Source of the DNA: Thioclava sediminum
Lineage (GTDB): Bacteria > Pseudomonadota > Alphaproteobacteria > Rhodobacterales > Rhodobacteraceae
Length of the DNA stretch: 64,000 nt
Assembly: GCF_002020355.1 (NCBI RefSeq)
Contig: NZ_MPZV01000004.1
Span: 62,001-126,000, forward strand
Direction of reading: 5' to 3'
The translations under genes and the position numbers were made by a program. This document shows positions 26,513 through 33,565 of the stretch, in pieces. The notes beneath the pieces were generated by a model. That model did no database searches. It worked only from the letters and a program-made list of their open reading frames with translations, and had not been told where the DNA came from. Each line of letters starts with the position of its first letter. Position 1 is the stretch's first letter.

Positions 26513-27862
26513 TTGACCAAGCCCTCCCTCTCCGATCTGACCCAGTCGCTGCTCGAGGCTGCGAAGCGCGCAGGCGCGCCTGCCGCCGATGCCATTGCGG
26601 TCGATGGGCGCTCGGTTGCGATCGATGTCCGCGAAGGCCGTCTCGAACAGGCCGAGCGGTCGGAGGGCGTCGAGATCGGGCTGCGTGTCCTTCTCGGCGG
26701 CAAACAGGCCTGCGTGTCCGCCTCCGATATTTCTACCCGCACCTTCGAGGAAATGGCGCAGCGCGCGATCGCGATGGCCCGCGAAGCGCCGGAGGATCCG
26801 TTCATCGGGCTCGCCGATCCGTCGCAGCTGACCGACCGCCGAGATGCGGAGGGCATGGAACTGGCCGATCCGAGCGCCGAGCCCTCCGCCGAGGCGCTGC
26901 AGAATGACGCGCTCGAGGCCGAGGCCGCGGCGCTTGGCGTCGACGGCGTCGCCCAGGTGCAATCCGCCTCCGCCGCCTATTCCTATCGGCGTGTCCATGT
27001 CGCGGCCTCCAACGGTTTCGCGGGCGGTTACGATCGCAGCTCGCGCGTCGTCTCGGCCGTCGCGATTTCCGGTGAGGGGCTGGGGATGGAGCGCGATTGG
27101 GCCGCCGAGAGCCGCATCTTCCAGTCCGATCTGCCGAGCGCGCAAGAAATCGGGCGTCTGGCCGGCGAACGCGCCGCCGCCCGCGCCAATCCGCGCCGCC
27201 CGAAAACCGGTGCCTATCCGGTGCTGATCGACGAGCGCGTCTCGGGTAGCCTGATCGGGCATCTTCTGTCGGCGGTGAACGGGCAGGCGATCTGTCGCGG
27301 CGCCTCGTGGCTGCGCGACGCATTGGACGAACAAGTTCTGCCCGAAGGCCTCTCGCTGATCGAGGAGCCGCATCGCAAGCGCGTCTCCGGCTCGCGCCCC
27401 TTCGACGCCGAGGGCCTGGCCACCGCGCGCCGCGCCATCGTCGAGAATGGTGTGCTCAAAAGCTGGACGCTGGACCTCGCCTGCGCGCGCAAGCTGGGGC
27501 TGCAATCGACCGCGAATGCCAGCCGCGGCACCTCTTCGCCGCCCTCGCCCGGCATCGGCAACGTCACCCTGACGCAGGGCGACAAGACGCGCGAGGAACT
27601 GATGGCCGAGATGGGCACCGGCCTTCTCGTAACCTCTTTCATAGGGGCGACGATCAACCCCAATACGGGCGACTATTCGCGCGGGGCCTCGGGTTATTGG
27701 GTGGAAAACGGCGAGCCGGTCTATCCGGTCAATGAATGCACAATCGCGGGCAACCTGCGCGATATGCTCCGCAGCATCCGGCCCGCGAATGACGCGCGGA
27801 TGCATCTGAGCCATATCGTGCCCTCGCTTCTCCTCGAAGGAATGACGCTTGCCGGAGACTGA
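26513..27862 (+). CDS. pmbA: TldE/PmbA metalloprotease-complex subunit
   Basis: 449 residues starting at a TTG codon, supported by ACGAGGTG just upstream and by the absence of an alternative ATG. It has the PmbA/TldE pattern: SVAIDVREGRLEQAERSEG near the N-terminus and a C-terminal block NPNTGDYSRGASGYWVENG leading to VNECTIAGNL. TldD and TldE form a heterodimeric metalloprotease in which TldD carries the HExxxH metal site; that motif is absent here, as expected for TldE. The complex trims leader peptides and unfolded peptides, including some RiPP precursors. tldD is not in the window. Confidence 0.93.
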   Translation: MTKPSLSDLTQSLLEAAKRAGAPAADAIAVDGRSVAIDVREGRLEQAERSEGVEIGLRVLLGGKQACVSASDISTRTFEEMAQRAIAMAREAPEDPFIGLADPSQLTDRRDAEGMELADPSAEPSAEALQNDALEAEAAALGVDGVAQVQSASAAYSYRRVHVAASNGFAGGYDRSSRVVSAVAISGEGLGMERDWAAESRIFQSDLPSAQEIGRLAGERAAARANPRRPKTGAYPVLIDERVSGSLIGHLLSAVNGQAICRGASWLRDALDEQVLPEGLSLIEEPHRKRVSGSRPFDAEGLATARRAIVENGVLKSWTLDLACARKLGLQSTANASRGTSSPPSPGIGNVTLTQGDKTREELMAEMGTGLLVTSFIGATINPNTGDYSRGASGYWVENGEPVYPVNECTIAGNLRDMLRSIRPANDARMHLSHIVPSLLLEGMTLAGD

Positions 27863-28634
27863 TCTTCCCCTTCTCATCGAGACCGCGAAAGAGGCCGGTG
27901 CGCTCGCCCTGACTTACTGGAAGAAGGCGCCCGAAGCCTGGGACAAAGGCGACGGGGCCGGTCCGGTCTCGGAGGCTGATCTGGCAGTGAACGCACTGCT
28001 GGAAGAGCGCCTGCGCGGCGCCCGGCCCGATTACGGCTGGCTGTCGGAGGAAAGCACCGACGATCCGGCGCGTCTCGAGGCGCGCTCGACCTTCATCGTC
28101 GATCCGATCGACGGCACGCGCGCCTTCCTCGCCCATGACGGCGGTTTCGCCCATGCCCTGGCCGTGGTGCGCGATGGCGCGGTCGTTGCGGGCGTGGTGC
28201 ATCTGCCGGTTCACGATCTCACCTATTCCGCGACAATCGACGGTCCGGCCTGCCTGAACGGGGAGCAGCTCCGGCCCGGAACCCAAGAAGCGCTCACGGG
28301 CGCGACGGTCCTGACATCGAAACTCTCCGACAATCCGAGCTTCTGGCGGCACGCCCAGCCGGATTACCACCGCCATTTCCGCTCGTCGCTGGCGTGGCGG
28401 CTGTGTCTCGTGGCGGAAGGGCGGTTCGATGCGACGATCTCGCTGCGTCCGGCATGGGAATGGGACATCGCGGCGGCGAGCCTGATCGCGCAACGCGCGG
28501 GGCTTCTGGCAACGGATCGCAACGGCCGCGCGCTGCGGTTCAACCGTTCCCCGCCGCAATCGAGCGGGCTGGTCGTCGCCAACCCGACCCTGCATGAGAA
28601 ATTCATCGAAAATCTGGCGTTTTGGCCGGATTAG
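27849..28634 (+). CDS. Inositol-monophosphatase-family phosphatase (CysQ-like)
   Basis: 261 residues from a TTG start that overlaps the pmbA stop by 14 bp. The metal sites of the lithium-sensitive phosphatase family are present: Glu in WLSEEST, the IVDPIDGTRAFL motif, and the third Asp in WEWDIAAASLI. The family includes CysQ (3'(2'),5'-bisphosphate nucleotidase of sulfate assimilation) and inositol or histidinol phosphatases. This length and the pairing with pmbA fit the alphaproteobacterial CysQ-like group. Exact substrate is not settled. Confidence 0.85.
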   Translation: MPETDLPLLIETAKEAGALALTYWKKAPEAWDKGDGAGPVSEADLAVNALLEERLRGARPDYGWLSEESTDDPARLEARSTFIVDPIDGTRAFLAHDGGFAHALAVVRDGAVVAGVVHLPVHDLTYSATIDGPACLNGEQLRPGTQEALTGATVLTSKLSDNPSFWRHAQPDYHRHFRSSLAWRLCLVAEGRFDATISLRPAWEWDIAAASLIAQRAGLLATDRNGRALRFNRSPPQSSGLVVANPTLHEKFIENLAFWPD

Positions 28635-28637
28635 GGT

Positions 28638-29267
28638 CTACCAGCGCAGCACGCGCTTCCCGAGCAGAGCCCCCACGAGCATCACGACGACGATCCCGAT
28701 ACCGTACCAAGTGACGTAGAACAGCGGGCTGTCCTCGGTGCAGTGCAGGGCGTAGATCGCGGTGCCCATGCCCCCGGCGGCAAGCCCCGCCAGCGCCCCG
28801 GCCTGAGCCGGACGCGTCACAGCCCCTTTGCGCAGGCTGATAAGGAGCGCGCCCAGCGCCGGGAGGGACAGCATCGGCACGGAGATCAGGCAGGGCAGGA
28901 TCGTCTCGCCCTCGAAATCCGCCATGCGCTGACCGTCAGGCGTGGTCAGGAAGGCATAGGCCAAAAGCGCTGCCCCGATCGCGGGGAAAATCCAGAGCCA
29001 CCCGGTCGAAACCTTCGCCGTGGGCCGCCCGAGGCGCACCGCCATCGGCGTCACAAGCACGGCCAAGACCAGTGGCAGGTAGAATTTCGGGGCGATTTCC
29101 GGCGTCAAAAGTGTCTGTTGCAGCGGAAATCGTAGGCCATAGACCGAAATCACGAACAGTGCCGACAGCAGAAGCGCCGGCACAAGCCAGCGGCCAAGCA
29201 CCTGCTTCGGGCGCGGATCGGGCAACGTGTCTTGTTGCAATACGGATATCAGGTCTTCGGTTTTCAT
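28638..29267 (-). CDS. nrsF: NrsF-type membrane anti-sigma factor (DUF1109)
   Basis: 209 residues with a short cytoplasmic N-terminus (~25 residues, where the sigma factor would bind) and six membrane segments from residue ~28 to ~203. Two cysteines stand out, Cys126 (ILPCLIS) and Cys176 (ALHCTED), 50 residues apart. I recall two conserved cysteines with the same spacing in Caulobacter NrsF that are needed for metal sensing. NrsF holds SigF at the membrane until heavy-metal stress releases it. The ATG overlaps the sigma-factor stop (ATGA), so the pair is co-translated. Confidence 0.88.
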   Translation of the reverse strand: MKTEDLISVLQQDTLPDPRPKQVLGRWLVPALLLSALFVISVYGLRFPLQQTLLTPEIAPKFYLPLVLAVLVTPMAVRLGRPTAKVSTGWLWIFPAIGAALLAYAFLTTPDGQRMADFEGETILPCLISVPMLSLPALGALLISLRKGAVTRPAQAGALAGLAAGGMGTAIYALHCTEDSPLFYVTWYGIGIVVVMLVGALLGKRVLRW

Positions 29268-29815
29268 ATCTCGATCAGCCTCTCGCGAAGCGCGGCCAGT
29301 TTTTTCAACGAACGATGCAGCATCACGCGCACCGCTCCCTCACTCATATCTAACGCATCGCCGGTTTCCGCGATGCTTTTCCCTTCGAGCCCGATAGCGC
29401 GCACCAGCTGCGCGGCGCGAGGCTCGAGATGGGTCAAAAACGTCTCTATATCGGCCTTTTCCGTGGGATCGGCCTCTGGAGCGGCAGGCAGCATCTCGGC
29501 GAAATCCTCCACCGGAAGATGGATACGTCGCCCGCGCTTGCGAAAGGCGTCGACCACCTTGTGCCGGGCGATCGCGTAGCACCATGGCGCCGCCGGCTCA
29601 TCCTCGCGCCACGTGTGACGCTTCAGATGGATGGCGAGCAACACCTCCTGCACGACATCCTCGCAATCGGCCTCGGACAGCCCGGTACCGCGTGCCCGCA
29701 CGACAGACCGCAACACCGGGGTCACGGCCTGCAGGAACAGACCGTAGGCGCGCTTGTCGCCCGCATTCGCAGCCCGCAGGAGCTGCGACCAATCTGCCCG
29801 CCGATCATGCATCAT
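29264..29815 (-). CDS. sigF: ECF sigma factor, SigF type
   Basis: 183 residues from ATG 29815. Region 2 is at DCEDVVQEVLLAIHLKRHTW through ARHKVVDAFRKRGRR, and region 4 at TGDALDMSEGAVRVMLHRSL. The frame is open to an ATG at 29839, but that codon lies upstream of the -10 element of the gene's own promoter, so translation must begin at 29821, 29815 or 29812. GAAGGG before 29815 makes it the best choice. Pairing with a DUF1109 anti-sigma and with the DUF2282/DUF692 operon copies the Caulobacter SigF locus, which responds to heavy metals. Confidence 0.9.
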   Translation of the reverse strand: MMHDRRADWSQLLRAANAGDKRAYGLFLQAVTPVLRSVVRARGTGLSEADCEDVVQEVLLAIHLKRHTWREDEPAAPWCYAIARHKVVDAFRKRGRRIHLPVEDFAEMLPAAPEADPTEKADIETFLTHLEPRAAQLVRAIGLEGKSIAETGDALDMSEGAVRVMLHRSLKKLAALRERLIEI

Positions 29816-29824
29816 CGCCATCCC

Positions 29825-29850
29825 TTCGTTCGCGATCATGCCTTCGTTAC
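29825..29850 (-). promoter_or_regulatory. Autoregulated ECF promoter of sigF-nrsF
   Basis: On the minus strand GTAACG (29850-29845) is followed by exactly 16 bases and CGAA (29828-29825). The same two boxes with the same spacing drive the divergent peptide operon. It resembles the GTAAC-N16-CGAA signature I recall for Caulobacter SigF. Transcription should start near 29818, leaving almost no leader. Confidence 0.75.
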
Positions 29851-29875
29851 AGCCCGATAGAAAAACTTTTTTCGT

Positions 29876-29909
29876 TCACGCTGGCGTGATCTGCGTAACG
29901 CCAGCGTGA
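29876..29909. promoter_or_regulatory. Perfect 12-bp inverted repeat between sigF and the peptide operon
   Basis: TCACGCTGGCGT (29876-29887) and ACGCCAGCGTGA (29898-29909) are exact reverse complements separated by ten bases, giving half-sites two helical turns apart. The right arm overlaps the -35 element of the peptide operon promoter (29895-29900). No T-run follows on either strand, so it is an operator candidate and not a terminator. Confidence 0.6.
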
Positions 29910-29920
29910 CCTCTCGCGAA
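29895..29920 (+). promoter_or_regulatory. ECF promoter of the bufferin-type operon
   Basis: GTAACG at 29895-29900, a 16-base spacer, and CGAA at 29917-29920. It is identical in both boxes and spacing to the sigF promoter on the other strand. The predicted start is about 29927, giving a ~39-base leader to the precursor ATG. Confidence 0.78.
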
Positions 29921-29929
29921 AGGTGATCA

Positions 29930-29944
29930 GGACCGCAACGGTCC
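29930..29944 (+). other. Small hairpin at the 5' end of the precursor mRNA
   Basis: GGACCG, loop CAA, CGGTCC: a perfect six-bp stem beginning within about three bases of the predicted transcription start. Terminal stems of this sort often protect mRNA from 5'-dependent decay. The Shine-Dalgarno GGGAGA lies downstream and stays free. Confidence 0.45.
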
Positions 29945-29965
29945 CAACCAATCAGGGAGACTACC

Positions 29966-30238
29966 ATGAAGACCGAAACCACCCTTGGCTTTGCAACTGC
30001 TCTGACCTGCGCGATGGGGCTGGCCAGCGCCGCCCATGCCGAAGATCAGGCGATGGAGAAATGCTACGGCGTCGCGATGGCCGGGCAGAACGATTGCGCC
30101 GCCGGGCCCGGCACCACCTGCGCCGGCACCGCGACGATGGACTATCAGGGCAACGCCTGGAAACTCGTCCCGGCGGGCACCTGCACCGAGATCGAGACGC
30201 CGCACGGCATGGGCTCGCTCGAACCCAAGGAGATGTGA
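29966..30238 (+). CDS. bufA1: Bufferin-type RiPP precursor (DUF2282), secreted
   Basis: A 90-residue precursor. The signal peptide runs to Ala25 (cleavage after SAAHA), leaving a ~65-residue mature part with four cysteines: Cys33 ([10 protein letters not shown]), Cys44 (QNDCAAG), Cys52 (TTCAGT) and Cys73 (GTCTEIE). The K-C-Y-G-V-A-x-A-G-x-N-D-C pattern is characteristic of DUF2282 proteins. In the bufferin system MNIO enzymes convert cysteines of such precursors to thiooxazoles and the exported product binds copper. Which cysteines are modified here cannot be read from sequence. The gene has its own ECF promoter and ends before a strong terminator, so it is probably expressed above its maturase. 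Confidence 0.9.
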   Translation: MKTETTLGFATALTCAMGLASAAHAEDQAMEKCYGVAMAGQNDCAAGPGTTCAGTATMDYQGNAWKLVPAGTCTEIETPHGMGSLEPKEM

Positions 30239-30245
30239 TCCCAAG

Positions 30246-30279
30246 CGGGGCGTGCGGACGGCGCGCGCCCCGTTTTCTT
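30246..30279 (+). terminator. Intrinsic terminator between precursor and maturase genes
   Basis: CGGGGCGTGCG (30246-30256) pairs with CGCGCGCCCCG (30262-30272), an 11-bp stem with one T-G pair and a five-base loop, followed by TTTTCTT. It lies entirely in the 57-bp gap between the DUF2282 and DUF692 genes, so it should attenuate read-through into the downstream genes. Confidence 0.85.
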
Positions 30280-30295
30280 ACCGATGGAGGCTGCC

Positions 30296-31138
30296 ATGAC
30301 ACTGCCACGCAAAGCGGGCCTCGGCTTCAAGCCAGAGCATTTTCCCGCCATAACAGAGACTAAACCGGATCTCGGTTTCTTCGAAATCCACGCGGAAAAC
30401 TATATGGGCGCAGGCGGGATGCCGCATGCGATGCTAGAACGGTTGCGCGCGGATTATGCACTTTCGGTGCATGGCGTGGGCCTCTCGATCGGCGGCCCGG
30501 ATCCGCTGGATCGCGACCACCTCGCGCGGCTCAAGCTCCTGTGCGACCGATACGACCCCGAGAGCTTCTCGGAACACCTCGCCTGGGCAAGCCATGGCGG
30601 TGTCTGGATGCACGATCTGCTGCCCCTGCCCTACACGGCGGAAACACTGTCGCTGATCTGCGATCACGTCGATGAGGTGCAGGAGCATCTCGGCCGCCGG
30701 ATGCTGTTGGAGAATCCGGCGACCTATGTGCTCTTCGACGATTCCGACATTCCCGAGACTGAGTTTCTGACCGAGATCAGCCAGCGGACCGGCTGCGGAT
30801 TGCTGCTCGATGTGAACAATGTCTTCGTGTCCTGCGTGAACCACCGGCAGGATCCGCGCGCCTATCTGGAGGCGTTCCCGCTGAACCGTGTCGGCGAGAT
30901 TCATCTGGCTGGCCATGAAGAGGAAGAGTTGCCCTCCGGGCCCCTCCTGATCGACAGCCACGGGCGCGAAGTCGCGGAGCCAGTTTGGGCGCTTTATGCT
31001 GAAATAGTCTCCAAAACCGGGCCGCTTCCGAGCCTTATCGAGTGGGACAACGACGTGCCGGACTTCGCCACTTTGATGGCCGAGGCCAAGCGCGCGTCGA
31101 TGATCCTGTCGGGTGACCACCATGCGCTCACATCGTGA
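30296..31138 (+). CDS. bufB1: MNIO-family maturase (DUF692), BufB-type
   Basis: 280 residues from ATG 30296, with GGAGG six bases upstream; an ATG at 30284 overlaps that site and is less likely. A TIM-barrel multinuclear non-heme iron enzyme: candidate iron ligands are in [68 protein letters not shown] and LIEWDNDVP. This is the pattern of MbnB and BufB enzymes, which oxidise peptide cysteines with oxygen. It should act on the upstream DUF2282 precursor in the cytoplasm before export. Its 3' end overlaps the DUF2063 gene by 17 bp. Confidence 0.92.
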   Translation: MTLPRKAGLGFKPEHFPAITETKPDLGFFEIHAENYMGAGGMPHAMLERLRADYALSVHGVGLSIGGPDPLDRDHLARLKLLCDRYDPESFSEHLAWASHGGVWMHDLLPLPYTAETLSLICDHVDEVQEHLGRRMLLENPATYVLFDDSDIPETEFLTEISQRTGCGLLLDVNNVFVSCVNHRQDPRAYLEAFPLNRVGEIHLAGHEEEELPSGPLLIDSHGREVAEPVWALYAEIVSKTGPLPSLIEWDNDVPDFATLMAEAKRASMILSGDHHALTS

Positions 31139-31895
31139 TTTCGCCCGCGGGTTCCGCGAGAGTCTCGCCGGTGGGCCCGCGCCGCAAAACGCCACCGCCC
31201 AAGATCCGGCCGAAATCGAGCGCCGCTTCGACGTTTACCGCAACAACGTGGCCCACGGGCTGACACAGGCCCTCGCGCGGCATTTCCCGGCGATCGAACG
31301 GCTTCTTGGCGCGGATTGCTTCCGGGGGCTCGCCCGGGCCTATATCGCCGAGCACCCGCCGCGCACGCCCGTCCTGACCGAATGGGGCGGCGCATTTCCG
31401 GCCTATCTCGCGGATGAACCTTCGCTGCAATCGCTGAGCTATCTGCCCGACGTCGCCCGCATCGAATGGGCGCGCAGCCGGGCTTATCACGCAGCCGATT
31501 CAGAGCCTATTGCGCCGGAACGCCTGCAAGAGACAGCCACACGCGCGGGCACTGACCTGTGCCTAGATCTGCATCCGTCGGTGCAGGTGCTTCAGCTCCT
31601 GACGCCCGCCGGTTCGATCTGGGCCTCGCAACAACCGGGCGGCCCCGCTCCACCGCGGGCGAAAGAGTGGAGACCGGAGACGCTGCTGATTGCGCGGCGC
31701 GGGATTTCTCATGTGATCACGTCCGTCGTTCGCAGCTCGACCGGCCGCTTCGTCTCGGCCCTCCGTGCAGGCGATACCGTCGCCCGCGCACGAGACCGGG
31801 CGGGAGCGGATTTTGACCTCAATGCAGCGCTTCTGCTGCTGGTGGAAAATGCGCTGATCGTCGGCGCGGGCATCGAAACAGGAGACGAGTCATGA
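31122..31895 (+). CDS. bufC1: DUF2063 partner protein of the MNIO maturase, BufC-type
   Basis: 257 residues from ATG 31122 ([11 protein letters not shown]). The N-terminal DUF2063 (putative DNA-binding) domain has the usual [16 protein letters not shown] and [10 protein letters not shown] blocks; the C-terminal half resembles the substrate-binding wing of MbnC-like partners. In characterised MNIO systems this protein binds the precursor and presents it to the enzyme. A copy of the dispersed palindrome lies at 31499-31511. The stop overlaps the DoxX gene (ATGA). Confidence 0.88.
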   Translation: MRSHRDFARGFRESLAGGPAPQNATAQDPAEIERRFDVYRNNVAHGLTQALARHFPAIERLLGADCFRGLARAYIAEHPPRTPVLTEWGGAFPAYLADEPSLQSLSYLPDVARIEWARSRAYHAADSEPIAPERLQETATRAGTDLCLDLHPSVQVLQLLTPAGSIWASQQPGGPAPPRAKEWRPETLLIARRGISHVITSVVRSSTGRFVSALRAGDTVARARDRAGADFDLNAALLLLVENALIVGAGIETGDES

Positions 31896-32359
31896 CCGAT
31901 ACGATCGAGATGAAAACGCCAAAACAGGGTCTGTTCCGGCTGTATCATCGGTTTTCCGATGTAGCCCAGCGCTTCCCGGAGGAGATTGTTCTGATCGGCG
32001 CGCGGCTCTTTCCGGCGATGGTGTTCTGGATGTCCGGGCGGACCAAGGTGGAGGGGTTCATGATCAAGGATTCCACCTTCACCCTCTTTCAATACGAATA
32101 CGACCTGCCCGTCATTCCGCATGAATGGGCGGCGGTGCTCGCGACCTTCGCGGAGCATTTCTTCCCATTGCTGCTGATCTTCGGCCTTTGCAGCCGCCTC
32201 GCGGCGCTCGCGCTTCTGGCGATGACGCTGGTGATCCAGATCTTTGTCTATCCCGGCGCGTGGGTGACGCATGGGATTTGGGCAATCGCGCTTCTGACGG
32301 TTCTAATGAAGGGCCCCGGGCGGCTTTCTCTCGATAAGCTCATCGGATTGGAACGCTGA
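31892..32359 (+). CDS. bufD: DoxX family membrane protein, BufD-type
   Basis: 155 residues with four membrane segments (around residues 32-48, 75-95, 100-120 and 125-145) and the DoxX-type region [23 protein letters not shown]. DoxX proteins close most DUF2282/DUF692/DUF2063 operons; the role is unproven but may be redox coupling or export at the inner membrane. A perfect copy of the dispersed palindrome lies at 31923-31935, near the start. It is the last gene of the operon: the flavin reductase gene follows after 50 bp with its own ribosome site. Confidence 0.88.
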   Translation: MTDTIEMKTPKQGLFRLYHRFSDVAQRFPEEIVLIGARLFPAMVFWMSGRTKVEGFMIKDSTFTLFQYEYDLPVIPHEWAAVLATFAEHFFPLLLIFGLCSRLAALALLAMTLVIQIFVYPGAWVTHGIWAIALLTVLMKGPGRLSLDKLIGLER

Positions 32360-32409
32360 GCCTTGCTCTCCCCGCCTGCACGATTATGTGTGAGCGCAAA
32401 GGAGAGCCG

Positions 32410-32973
32410 ATGCGCGAAAGCGACGATATCGAAGCCGCAATGGGCCGCGCCGAGAGCGAGGGCCACGGCCACCAGCCCGACCCGGCGAATACGCGGCTTT
32501 TGCGCGATGCGCTCGCGCAATTCGCGACCGGCGTGACCGTGGTGACCGCCTGCGCGCATGAAGACGCGGCAGAGCCTGTCGGGATGACGGTGAACAGCTT
32601 CGCCTCGGTCTCGCTCGATCCGGCGCTGATCCTGTGGTCGGCGGCGCGGTCCTCGTTCCGACATGCGCACTTCACCGCGACACCCAATTTTGCCGTGCAT
32701 GTGCTGCGCTACGATCAGGAGGCGCTGGCCAAGCGGTTCACCAAGCGCGGCGAAGGGTTCGATGGTCTGTCCTACCGGCTGAACGCGTCGGGCGTCCCGC
32801 TGATCGACGACACGCTCGCCCGGTTCGAATGCGTGACCGAGGCGCGCCATGACGGCGGAGATCACACGATCATCATCGGTCGCGTCACCCGCTTCGTGAA
32901 AGGCGCCGGGACTGACCCCCTGCTCTTTGCCGGTGGCCAGTTCGGGCGTTTCCTTCCCGATCAGCGCAGCTGA
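32410..32973 (+). CDS. Flavin reductase domain protein
   Basis: 187 residues from ATG 32410 with AAGGAGAG upstream. The FMN-binding split-barrel of the flavin reductase family is seen in LRDALAQFATGVTVVTA, VGMTVNSFASVSLDPALILW, FAVHVLRYDQEALA, and the final GGQFGRF. Such proteins supply reduced flavin to a two-component monooxygenase, or act alone. No monooxygenase is nearby. It lies downstream of the peptide operon on the same strand, and whether it is co-transcribed cannot be decided from the sequence. Confidence 0.87.
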   Translation: MRESDDIEAAMGRAESEGHGHQPDPANTRLLRDALAQFATGVTVVTACAHEDAAEPVGMTVNSFASVSLDPALILWSAARSSFRHAHFTATPNFAVHVLRYDQEALAKRFTKRGEGFDGLSYRLNASGVPLIDDTLARFECVTEARHDGGDHTIIIGRVTRFVKGAGTDPLLFAGGQFGRFLPDQRS

Positions 32974-32989
32974 TCAAAGTTTCAACCTA

Positions 32990-33553
32990 TCAGCGCAGCT
33001 GAGCGATCTGCCGCGCGAGCTGCGTCACCGCCGCGCTGTTCGCTTTTGCGATGGCCTGCGGCTCCTGAGAGCCGATCGGCACCGTGAAGTCGAACCGCCG
33101 CACCGTGTCTCCGCTGCGCTCATAGCCATTCGCCGAGACGAAATAGACACCTGCGACATGCAGCAGCCCGTCGGCGCCCGGCAGCATCTGCTCGATCCGG
33201 ACCTCGATCTTGCGCGAGGGCGGATCGGCGAGCGGCCACGGCTCGGAAATCACGGTGGCCCCAGAGAGGGACGAAATCTGCCGCGCCAGTGCCAGCGTCA
33301 CCGACCGCGCCGGATCATCCGCCCAGAGGTTGTCCGGGTTCGACCGCAGCGCCCCGTCCGCAGTCTGGAACGCGATCTCCTGCCCGCCCGCATAATCCGG
33401 CAGCGACACCTCCCGCAGCTCGGCCCGGCCCAGCCGGTTCGGCAGCGCCTTCTCGGCGGTGGGCGGGTCAATTGGATAGCGCGCGATCTTCTCGGGATCG
33501 GAACACGCCGCGAGGCCCAGGAGGCATAGCGGGATCAGGCTTAGAGCTTTCAT
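32990..33553 (-). CDS. pqiC: PqiC-type lipoprotein
   Basis: 187 residues from ATG 33553, chosen over an ATG two codons upstream because AGGAG is then at six-base spacing. The lipobox LAAC ends the signal peptide at about residue 17. The body is the ABC-type transport auxiliary (DUF330) fold, and its C-terminus FDFTVPIGSQEPQAIAKAN is typical. PqiC sits in the outer membrane and docks the periplasmic end of the PqiB tube. It is the last gene of the pqi operon, 12 bp after pqiB. Confidence 0.87.
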   Translation of the reverse strand: MKALSLIPLCLLGLAACSDPEKIARYPIDPPTAEKALPNRLGRAELREVSLPDYAGGQEIAFQTADGALRSNPDNLWADDPARSVTLALARQISSLSGATVISEPWPLADPPSRKIEVRIEQMLPGADGLLHVAGVYFVSANGYERSGDTVRRFDFTVPIGSQEPQAIAKANSAAVTQLARQIAQLR

Positions 33554-33565
33554 CGTCATCTCCTG

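Noticed and set aside
24779-27877. A 1032-codon open frame on the minus strand over the DUF2125 and pmbA genes
   Set aside because: It is antisense to two good genes and has no recognisable motif or ribosome site.
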